NCBI GenBank assembly: GCA_050694015.1
Contig: JBOGWY010000009.1
Coordinates: forward strand, 1-38,200
Length of the DNA: 38,200 bases
Direction: 5' to 3'
DNA from: JBOGWY01 sp050694015
Lineage (GTDB): Bacteria > Actinomycetota > CADDZG01 > WHSQ01
The notes below the pieces were generated by a model. That model was not told the DNA's origin and made no database searches. It was given only the letters and a program-made list of their open reading frames with translations. Made by a program: the position numbers and the translations under genes. Of this stretch, positions 23,188 to 29,854 are shown piece after piece (positions within the stretch are counted from its first letter, which is position 1; each line of letters starts with the position of its first letter).

Positions 23188-25359
23188 CTATCGAGGGACG
23201 GGTTTCTTCTCTTCGAGCGTGATGACGCGTTCCGCCGGCGCCTGGTGACCGACTTCCTCCTCTTCTTCCGTGAGCGCGCGGAACGCTGCGACCGCGCGGC
23301 TCGTCGAGTGCTCGCCCAGCGCCCGGTAGGCCTCGAACTGTCCTTCGTCGAACAATTGGTCCGCGGTCGAATGCGTCGGGAACCGCGGATCCTTCTCCTG
23401 GAACGCCCGGACATCCCACGGTGCGTCCTTGGTGACGGCGGCCTTGACGAAGATCAACTTTCCCGTGGTCCCATCGGGATAGATGAAGGAGCCGACCACG
23501 TGATCGGTGCCGGAGTAGCCCGTCTTCTCGTCGGGAGCCATCGCTTTGGGCTCGATGTCGATGTCCACCAACAGATCCACCCGCGCGATCGCCATCGCTT
23601 GTCCCAGCGTGTGGAACGTATCGACCTCGTCGCCACTGGCGTCGAAGCAATAGATCGTCGTGCAACCTCGTCTCAGGAGCTCGATCAAGCCGAGGTTCTC
23701 GTAATGGCCCCCGTCGGTGACGTAGAGGAACTTGTCGTCGAGCTTGTTCCACCCGAGCAGTTCTTTGACGAGGTAGACCGGACGCGGGTTGATCGGCAAC
23801 CTCCGGCGCCCGTCCGTGACCTCGCTCCAGCGGTTCTTCCACCGTGGGTTGGGCATCCACACGCCCAAGCGGACGTTCGCCAGCGCGAGCAGGAACGTGA
23901 GCGATCGCTTCGTCATCTTGCCCATCGACGGCGACAGCGCGGCCCCCGAGATCGCAACCGCCGCCGGGACGGTGATGTCGGATGCCTTCAGGCCCACCGC
24001 CGCCTCGAAATCGGCCGTCGGGATGGTCCCGACGAGCGGTCCACCGATCTCCTTGGCGGTGAACGTGAACGTCGTCGCGTTGCGTCCCGTCGGCGTCGCG
24101 CCCTGATCCGAGATGTTCGCCGCCGCGCACACGATCAGTTCCGGGAAGTTCGGTGGTTGCGATTGGGAGAGGCGCACCATCTGGTCGTACGGAAGCTCTT
24201 TGGCGATGATCTCGCCGTCGTCATCTCGCACGCGATGCGTCGCGAAGGCACTGGAGAGACGGCGCTTGTAATACGGATGCATGGACCACTGCGTGAGATC
24301 CGACAAGACGTACACCCCACCGAACGCGACCGCGAGGATCGCCCACCTCGTCGCGTCGCTCCAACGCCACCCCTCGTACGACGCGTCGTTCAGGAAGATA
24401 ATGAAGACCAAGAACAGCGCGACCGGTGCGACGACGCCGCCGACGATCGTCGCGATCCGCGAGCGGGCCTTCGCGACGAGAGCTCGGATCGTTCCCGTTG
24501 CAACCCCGCTGGCGAGGATGCCCGAGATCAGCTGCAGCAGCCGCGACGCTTGCGTTTTCGGTGTGCCCGACTCGGCCACTCCCATCGCTTCACCGGCCGG
24601 CGCGACGAAATCGCGCAGCAGATGAACGACCCACGGAAGGCCGATCAGGACGGCGAAGATCCCGGCACCCACCAAGAGGAAACGCGTCGACCACGTCGAG
24701 ACGAACTGACGCGTCCGTTCCTGCAGGCGGAACATCAGCTCGAGCAGCGTCCCGTACAGACCGAGCGCGAGCGGCGCGATCGCGGCCGCCCACATCCACG
24801 GCCTCACCGACGTGTACGCGTCGACCACGCTCAATCCCGGATGGAGCCCGGCGGCGTACGCCCATCCCAGCACGCGCGCCGCGAGGAACAGGGCTACACC
24901 GATGAACGCGATGTTGACGACGAGCCCCATCAGTACCCGGAGCATGATGCGGACCTTCCCGGCGAACCCGGGTGCCATGTAGGAGCTGTGGCTGCGCAGG
25001 AACTGTTCCTCGGGAGAACCCTTCGCGTAGATGGGCTTGTCGAGGAGCTCGGGTTCCGTCTGCGCCGCGATGATCGCGTGCGACGCCGCGATGTACGACC
25101 CGCCGGAGACGCCCGCGAGGTAGCGCGCCTCGTCGAAGATGCCCTCCTCCTTCAGCACCTGCAGGGCGCCGAGGTTGTACGAAGCCGACCGGATACCGCC
25201 CCCGGAGCAACAGATCCCGATCTTGTCGTCCGCCGGATCCTCGAGCGGCCCGACCGGTGAAGGACGTTGCTCGCGCTGCACCCCCAGCAACGAGTCCGCG
25301 AGCTTGCGTTTGGCCCCGCGAGGGTCACGGAGTTGGGTCGCGATGGGGACGGATTCCAT
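23188..25359 (-). CDS. Membrane patatin/cPLA2-like phospholipase
   Basis: The 723-residue protein has a patatin/cPLA2-type active site in two pieces. SGGGIRSA (52-59) is the oxyanion loop, GVSGGS (83-88) holds nucleophile Ser85, and VTDGGHYENLG (547-557) supplies Asp549. Between them lie five or six hydrophobic segments (about 138-163, 188-208, 226-247, 274-294, 301-323, 339-353), so the catalytic halves must come together around a membrane insertion. Family knowledge suggests acyl-ester hydrolysis of phospholipids at the membrane. ATG 25359 has GGGAGG eight bases upstream. It heads a probable two-gene transcript with the metalloprotease. A GTTGCAA palindrome lies 29 bases upstream of the start. 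Confidence 0.87.
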   Translation of the reverse strand: MESVPIATQLRDPRGAKRKLADSLLGVQREQRPSPVGPLEDPADDKIGICCSGGGIRSASYNLGALQVLKEEGIFDEARYLAGVSGGSYIAASHAIIAAQTEPELLDKPIYAKGSPEEQFLRSHSSYMAPGFAGKVRIMLRVLMGLVVNIAFIGVALFLAARVLGWAYAAGLHPGLSVVDAYTSVRPWMWAAAIAPLALGLYGTLLELMFRLQERTRQFVSTWSTRFLLVGAGIFAVLIGLPWVVHLLRDFVAPAGEAMGVAESGTPKTQASRLLQLISGILASGVATGTIRALVAKARSRIATIVGGVVAPVALFLVFIIFLNDASYEGWRWSDATRWAILAVAFGGVYVLSDLTQWSMHPYYKRRLSSAFATHRVRDDDGEIIAKELPYDQMVRLSQSQPPNFPELIVCAAANISDQGATPTGRNATTFTFTAKEIGGPLVGTIPTADFEAAVGLKASDITVPAAVAISGAALSPSMGKMTKRSLTFLLALANVRLGVWMPNPRWKNRWSEVTDGRRRLPINPRPVYLVKELLGWNKLDDKFLYVTDGGHYENLGLIELLRRGCTTIYCFDASGDEVDTFHTLGQAMAIARVDLLVDIDIEPKAMAPDEKTGYSGTDHVVGSFIYPDGTTGKLIFVKAAVTKDAPWDVRAFQEKDPRFPTHSTADQLFDEGQFEAYRALGEHSTSRAVAAFRALTEEEEEVGHQAPAERVITLEEKKPVPR

Positions 25360-25387
25360 GGGCGAACCTCCCGGGTGCGTTACTGGT

Positions 25388-25404
25388 GTTGCAAAAGTTG
25401 CAAC
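25388..25404. promoter_or_regulatory. Operator-like palindrome GTTGCAA-AAG-TTGCAAC
   Basis: Perfect 7-base arms with a three-base spacer lie 29-45 bases upstream of the membrane patatin start. The position is right for an operator over the leftward promoter. The A/T-rich arms contrast with the GC-rich surroundings. No specific regulator family is identified, and no regulator gene adjoins. Confidence 0.45.
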
Positions 25405-25507
25405 GTGATGTTTGTAGTAGCACCCACGAGAGGTCAGCGGAAGGGGAACGTCACGCGGTTACACGCACCGCGCTCGAAGTCGCGTCACGAATGCCGCAGG
25501 AGCGAAC

Positions 25508-25546
25508 AAAAAGGATGACGGGTCGGGGCGAGCGGGTCGGGACCCG
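25508..25546 (-). terminator. Candidate terminator of the small exported protein gene
   Basis: Reading leftward from the stop at 25552, a CGGGTC-CC-GACCCG stem (25546-25533) is followed about 20 bases later by a run of five T (25512-25508). The gap between stem and T-run is longer than usual, so this is a weak or imperfect intrinsic terminator. The rest of the gap up to 25388 shows no gene. Confidence 0.35.
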
Positions 25547-25551
25547 GGCGT

Positions 25552-26067
25552 TTACTTCTTCTTCTTCGGTGGGGTCGCGGTATAAGCCCACTCCGCGTTG
25601 TAACCGCTGCCGATCGCGAGACATATCAACGCCAGCGTCGACTCCTTCGGAACGATCCCTTTCTCGCCGCCGGCCTCGCGCGTCAGGTACGCGCTGCTCT
25701 CGACGATCCCACCCTGCATAGCGGGGTCGGCCGGATCGATGTGACCGGGATCGACGTAGAAGGTCACGTCGAGGTCCTCGGTCCCGGCTCCGCCGGCGGT
25801 GACGTCGACCTTGAACTTGCCGTTCCACGTGGTCTTGTCGATCTCGATCATGCTGCCCATCGGCCCCGCGGTGGCGCCGCCGGAGAAGATCCAGAAGCGC
25901 CGCGCCCAACCGGTCCAGCAACCGCCGGTCGTCTCGCCGTTGGGGCCGGGGCCGGGCAGGAGCACCGTGCCGGTCTCCTTCTGCGCCGGCATCCGGGCCT
26001 CCGCCGCCGGCGGTACCAGCGCCGCCGCCAGCGCACCTACCAGTACGAGCGTGATCAGGCGTTTCAT
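25552..26067 (-). CDS. Small exported protein of unknown function
   Basis: The 171-residue product has a standard signal peptide (MKRLITLVLVGALAAAL, cut near AAEA). The mature part is not recognised. It is Gly/Pro-rich at the start (PGPGPNGETTGGCW), contains an FWIFSGG segment, a beta-rich region with several Asp and Gly, two Cys (in GGCW and LICLA), and ends in four Lys. ATG 26067 has GGGGAGG upstream. It is divergent from the FHA gene by 95 bases that hold no evident dyad. It precedes the membrane patatin gene but is separated from it by 192 bases, a terminator-like stem and a palindrome, so it is probably a separate transcript. Confidence 0.75.
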   Translation of the reverse strand: MKRLITLVLVGALAAALVPPAAEARMPAQKETGTVLLPGPGPNGETTGGCWTGWARRFWIFSGGATAGPMGSMIEIDKTTWNGKFKVDVTAGGAGTEDLDVTFYVDPGHIDPADPAMQGGIVESSAYLTREAGGEKGIVPKESTLALICLAIGSGYNAEWAYTATPPKKKK

Positions 26068-26162
26068 CGTCTACCTCCCCAGGTCTTTCCTTGAGGTTTC
26101 GCCCCCCCGTCTCCGCCTCCTCCACGCGGATACGCCCGCGGGACCGGGTATGAACGGGCCTT

Positions 26163-26990
26163 ATGAGAGTCGTGTTCGTCAGTGGACCTCGCACCGGCGA
26201 CGAGATGGAGGTCGACCGGGAGCTCACCGTAGGTCGCGAGGGCGCCGATCTCGAGATCGAGGACACCACGGTGTCGCGGCGTCACGCCGCGTTCCGCCCC
26301 ACCGACGAGGGCGTCGAGATCGAAGACCTCGGCTCGACCAACGGCACCTTCGTGAACGGCGCGCGCGTCACCTCTCCCACCGTGCTGCAACCCGGCGACT
26401 TCGTGAGCATCGGCAACTCGACCTTCGAGGTGCGCGGCGACTGGCGCTCGGCGGAGACGGAAGCCGTCGCGGTTCCGCCGATCGCGACCCCGGAGCAAGA
26501 GCACGCGACGTCGCCGATCTCGGCCGACGAGATCCGTGCCACGCGTTCGGCCATCCCACGCAAGTACATCGCGATCGCGGCGCTTGCGGCATTGCTGATC
26601 GCTGCGCTCGTCTACTTCTTCACCGGTTCGGAAGCGGGACTCGCGAGCCGGGCCGATGAGTTATGCCGTCGCGAGCGCCGCGCTCTCGGCGACGTCCCCT
26701 TGAGCGGGAACGTCCTACAGGAGAACGCGCGTCGCATCGCGTCGGTCCGCGTGCAGCTCCGCAAGGCGATGAGCAGGCTCGACGGCGCGCGCGATGCGGA
26801 CGCGTTCTCCAGGTTCCTGGAGCGCTATGCGGAGACCAACGGGCGACTGCGAAAACTCGCCAACCTCCCGCGTCGAGCGCGGCCCGGCGTCTTGAGACGG
26901 AACGCGACGGCGGTGCGCGACGCGTCGAGCGCCGATGCACGCGCTGCCGAAGAGGCAGGTCTAGACGAGTGCGGAGGCCTCCCCGTCTAG
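26163..26990 (+). CDS. FHA-domain membrane protein
   Basis: The 275-residue protein starts with a forkhead-associated domain (about 1-95): LTVGREGADLEI, TVSRRHA and STNGTFVNG provide the phosphothreonine-binding Gly-Arg, Ser-Arg-His and Asn-Gly signature. A linker leads to one membrane helix (about 137-157, KYIAIAALAALLIAALVYFF). An extracytoplasmic helical domain of about 115 residues follows with two Cys (LCRRER and DECGG). This layout suggests it reads Ser/Thr-kinase phosphorylation inside the cell and passes it to, or tethers, an outer domain. No kinase gene is in the window. ATG 26163 has no clear ribosome site, so it may be leaderless. It converges with the GH3 gene. Confidence 0.88.
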   Translation: MRVVFVSGPRTGDEMEVDRELTVGREGADLEIEDTTVSRRHAAFRPTDEGVEIEDLGSTNGTFVNGARVTSPTVLQPGDFVSIGNSTFEVRGDWRSAETEAVAVPPIATPEQEHATSPISADEIRATRSAIPRKYIAIAALAALLIAALVYFFTGSEAGLASRADELCRRERRALGDVPLSGNVLQENARRIASVRVQLRKAMSRLDGARDADAFSRFLERYAETNGRLRKLANLPRRARPGVLRRNATAVRDASSADARAAEEAGLDECGGLPV

Positions 26991-27005
26991 TGGGCTGTCC
27001 ACTAG
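26987..27005. terminator. Hairpin shared by convergent FHA and GH3 stops
   Basis: CTAGTGG-GCTGT-CCACTAG has perfect 7-base arms. The left arm includes the FHA stop TAG (26988-26990) and the right arm includes the GH3 stop (27004-27002). The two genes thus end within one stem, which would work in both directions. It lacks a U-run. Confidence 0.45.
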
Positions 27006-28111
27006 GGCTCGTATAGCCCGAGCCATTCTTTGAGTGCCAGCACGCGCGCGACGGCCTGGTCGATCCTCCGTTCCGGGAGCTTCCCCTCGCGCACCGCGGT
27101 GCGGACGCTGCGAGCGCACGCACGCGCCCGGTACACGTTGCCGGTGATGAGCGCGATGTCGACCCCGGCCTTGATCGTCGCCTTGCACGCGCGGTCGACG
27201 TCGCCGTCGAAACGCCACGCGACCGGCTCCAGCGCGTCGCTGATCGCGACGCCGGTGAAGGCGAACTCGTCGCGTAGCCTGGTCGTGGCGATGTAGTAGC
27301 TGACCGAGGCCGGGATGCGGCCCCCGTCGTTCAGGTACATCCCGTGGCTGAGCATGATCATCCTGATCCCGCCCTCGACCGCGGCATGGAACGGCACCGC
27401 GTCGACGTGATGGAGCTGCCATTTGGACCGGCGGATGTAGGCGCGTCCGTAGTCGGAGTTGACGGACGCCCCGCCGAACCCAGGGAAATGCTTCGTGGCC
27501 GCTGCGACGCGCCTGCTCTGGAGACCGCGACCGAACGCCCGCGCCAGGCGTGCGACCTTGTTCTCGCCCGGCCCGAAGCTGCGCGAGCGCATGACGTGCT
27601 CGGGAGGGAGATCCAGGTCACCGACGGGGGCGAGATCGATGTTCACACCGGCGCGCCGCAGCGCCCCGCCGGTCGCGCGGCCCTGGTCGTAGGCGACCGA
27701 GGTCCGACCGATGCGTCCCATCTCGGGGGCCGAGTACCGGGGCGGCATGTCGTCGAAGCGCTTGACGACGCCACCTTCCTGATCCACCGCGATCAAAGCT
27801 CCGGCGCGCAGGCTGCTGCCGCGCCGCGCGGCGGCTTGTATCTGATCGGTGAGACGCGCGAGTTGCGTCCTGTTCGAGTAGTTGTGATCGAACAGGATGA
27901 CGGCGCCGAGGTGCTGTCGCGCGATCACGTCGCGTTCTTCGGCGGTGAGGCTCCGGCCCTCGACACCGAACATCACGAGTTGTCCCACCTTCTCGCGCAG
28001 CGACATCCGGGGCACCTGTTGCTCGGCCGCGGATGACGCAGGAAGCGCGGTGGCGACGGTCATGGCACCCGCGATGATGCCGAGGAGGGTCCGGGGGCGT
28101 CGCATGGGCAC
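27002..28111 (-). CDS. Exported GH3-family glycosidase (NagZ-like) with altered catalytic loop
   Basis: The 369-residue protein has a signal peptide (LLGIIAGAMTVATALPASSAA) and a family GH3 barrel. AVDQEGG (108-114), KHFPG (207-211) and the nucleophile strand GVAISDAL with Asp292 are clear. In NagZ-type enzymes the loop after KHFPG carries a D-S-H acid/base dyad. Here it reads VNSDYG, so the Asp is Asn218 and the His is Asp220. Likely substrates are N-acetylhexosaminides of peptidoglycan, but the changed loop could alter specificity or mechanism. The start may be GTG 28111 or ATG 28105; neither has a clear ribosome site. It converges with the FHA gene and is divergent from the glyoxalase-like gene. 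Confidence 0.85.
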   Translation of the reverse strand: MPMRRPRTLLGIIAGAMTVATALPASSAAEQQVPRMSLREKVGQLVMFGVEGRSLTAEERDVIARQHLGAVILFDHNYSNRTQLARLTDQIQAAARRGSSLRAGALIAVDQEGGVVKRFDDMPPRYSAPEMGRIGRTSVAYDQGRATGGALRRAGVNIDLAPVGDLDLPPEHVMRSRSFGPGENKVARLARAFGRGLQSRRVAAATKHFPGFGGASVNSDYGRAYIRRSKWQLHHVDAVPFHAAVEGGIRMIMLSHGMYLNDGGRIPASVSYYIATTRLRDEFAFTGVAISDALEPVAWRFDGDVDRACKATIKAGVDIALITGNVYRARACARSVRTAVREGKLPERRIDQAVARVLALKEWLGLYEP

Positions 28112-28143
28112 GGATGGTAGAGCCGATGGGGTAGACAGGGGGG

Positions 28144-28223
28144 TCTGGGGGGACGATAGCGAAGCTTGCGAGCGGGTCCCCCCAGATTCCGTAGTACAAG
28201 CAGCGCTTCAGCGCAGCTTGTAC
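28144..28223 (+). promoter_or_regulatory. Two strong hairpins upstream of the glyoxalase-like gene
   Basis: The first stem pairs TCTGGGGGGAC (28144-28154) with GTCCCCCCAGA (28176-28186), perfect over 11 bases with a 21-base loop. The second pairs GTACAAGCAGCGC (28194-28206) with GCGCAGCTTGTAC (28211-28223) at 12 of 13 positions around the loop TTCA. They stand side by side 25 bases before ATG 28248 and just before its ribosome site. They could form a structured 5' leader, an attenuator, or dispersed REP-like hairpins. No riboswitch class is recognised. Confidence 0.55.
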
Positions 28224-28247
28224 GAAGGAGGAAGCGGAGAGGGAGGA

Positions 28248-28877
28248 ATGCTCGAGTTCGACCACGTCATCGTCGCCGTGCGAGACCTCGCCGCTGCCGC
28301 CGAGCGCTTCCACGCCCAGTACGGGCTCGCGTCGCTCCCCGGCGGTCGACACACGGGCCTGGGCACGGGCAATCGGATCGTCCCGCTCGGCGCGGCCTAC
28401 GTCGAGCTGATGGCCGTCGTCGATGAGGAGGAAGCCGCGGCGAGCGCACTCGCGGCGTGGGTCGGCCGCATGACGGAGGCGGGCGACCGGCTCGCCGCGG
28501 TGTGTCTGCGCACCAACGACATCGAGGGGGCCGCCGACCGGCTCGACACCACGCCGATCCCGATGCAGCGCGCGCAGCCCGACGGAGTGGTGCTGACGTG
28601 GCGGCTCGCCGGACTCGCCGATACCCTCGAGGATCCCTCGCTTCCTTTCTTCATCCAGTGGGACGACGTCCCGATCGACCAGCTCCCGGGCAACAGCGAG
28701 GCACCCCACCTCATCGAACCGCTCGGCATCGACTGGGTCGAGATCGCGCAGGACCCGCAGAAGATCCACCAACGCACGGGCGCCGACCACCTCAACATCC
28801 GCATCGCCGACGGCACCCCCGGACTGAGAGCGGTCGGCATCGCGACGACCGACGGGGTCGTTACGATCACCGGCTAG
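28248..28877 (+). CDS. Glyoxalase-like VOC-fold protein
   Basis: The 209-residue protein begins MLEFDHVIVAVRDL, the typical first strand of a vicinal-oxygen-chelate domain with a candidate metal ligand His6. An AYVELMAVVD strand supplies an acidic residue near 45-47. Length and the C-terminal ADHLNIRIAD strand fit the Glyoxalase_3-like group, whose members mostly lack known substrates. ATG 28248 lies directly after GGGAGGA, with a second AAGGAGG further up at about 28224-28231. The spacing of the nearer site is short. The next gene, the EamA transporter, starts 44 bases downstream on the same strand, so a two-gene transcript is likely. Confidence 0.82.
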   Translation: MLEFDHVIVAVRDLAAAAERFHAQYGLASLPGGRHTGLGTGNRIVPLGAAYVELMAVVDEEEAAASALAAWVGRMTEAGDRLAAVCLRTNDIEGAADRLDTTPIPMQRAQPDGVVLTWRLAGLADTLEDPSLPFFIQWDDVPIDQLPGNSEAPHLIEPLGIDWVEIAQDPQKIHQRTGADHLNIRIADGTPGLRAVGIATTDGVVTITG

Positions 28878-28921
28878 CCGTCCTCGTCGGCACCCGATGA
28901 GAGGCCGCACGAGGAGGTTCG

Positions 28922-29854
28922 ATGTCCGCATCCGCCACCCCACCCGATAGGTCCACGCTCGCCGCGTTCATAGGCGCGGTCCTGATCGGCGGGACGAACT
29001 TCGTCGCGGTGCGCTTCAGCAACGAAACGCTCGATCCTTTCTTCGGCGCGGCCTTGCGGTTCGGGGGCGCGGCGGCGCTCCTTTACGTCATCGCCGGGAC
29101 GAGAAGGATCCCGCTGCCGAGCGGGCGCGCGCTCCTCGGTGCGTCGCTGTACGGCTTCCTCGGCTTCGGGGTGGCGTACGCATCCCTGTACTACGCGCTC
29201 GTGGGGCTCCCGGCTGGGACCGCGTCGGTGTTCCTCGCGGTCGTTCCGTTGCTCACGCTGATCGTCGCGGTCCTTCATCGACAGGAGCGTTTCACCGCGC
29301 GCGGTGCGATCGGCGGGGTCCTTGCGATCGCTGGGATCGTGCTGCTGTCGGCGGGCTCTTTGAGCGGTGATCTCGAGCCGGTCTACCTCGTTGCCTCGTT
29401 CGTGGGATCACTCGCCATCGCGGAGTCGAGCGTGGTCGTCAAAGGGTTCCCGCGGTGGGATCCGATCACCACCAACGCGGTCGGCATGACGGCGGGGACG
29501 GCCTTCCTGATCGTGATCTCGCTGCTCGCCGGCGAACGGTGGGAACTGCCCGGCGAAGCAGCTACCTGGCTCGTCACCGCGTGGCTCGTCGTGGCAGGTT
29601 CGGTGGGGTTGTTCGTGCTGTTCCTGTACGTCATCGGTCGGTGGACGGCGTCCGCGTCGGTCTACGCCCTGACGCTGATGCCCGTGGTCGCAGTGACCCT
29701 CGGTGCGTTGTTGCTCGACGAAGCGGTGACGCTCTACGTCGTCGCCGGCGGCGCGATCGTTCTTGCCGCCGTCTACATCGGCGCGCTGTCGCAGCCGGCC
29801 GCGCCGGCTACTCCAGAAGTCCCGCCTCTCGAGCCGCAGCCTCCGCGTCGTTGA
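28922..29854 (+). CDS. EamA-family (drug/metabolite superfamily) transporter
   Basis: The 310-residue protein consists of about ten hydrophobic helices in two EamA halves. The first opens with FIGAVLIGGTNFVAVRFSN, and the second contains SVYALTLMPVVAVTLGALLLDE, the conserved region near the end of the second repeat. Substrate cannot be assigned; known members export amino acids or metabolites. A Pro-rich cytoplasmic tail (about 290-310) follows. ATG 28922 has GAGGAGG four bases upstream. Its last 47 bases overlap the 3' end of the convergent oligoendopeptidase gene, and both frames look genuine there. Confidence 0.9.
   Translation: MSASATPPDRSTLAAFIGAVLIGGTNFVAVRFSNETLDPFFGAALRFGGAAALLYVIAGTRRIPLPSGRALLGASLYGFLGFGVAYASLYYALVGLPAGTASVFLAVVPLLTLIVAVLHRQERFTARGAIGGVLAIAGIVLLSAGSLSGDLEPVYLVASFVGSLAIAESSVVVKGFPRWDPITTNAVGMTAGTAFLIVISLLAGERWELPGEAATWLVTAWLVVAGSVGLFVLFLYVIGRWTASASVYALTLMPVVAVTLGALLLDEAVTLYVVAGGAIVLAAVYIGALSQPAAPATPEVPPLEPQPPRR

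Noticed and set aside
23166..23414. 83-codon N-terminal extension of the metalloprotease
   Set aside because: It lies inside the patatin gene in another frame and encodes Arg/Ser-rich sequence; ATG 23165 has GAGGAG upstream.
15246..25359. Known CBASS, Pycsar, Thoeris or Avs system
   Set aside because: No CD-NTase, cap genes, ThsA/ThsB pair or canonical Avs domain set is recognisable. The cyclase is class III but the gene lacks an adjacent typical Pycsar effector, and DUF4062 is not a proven defence effector.
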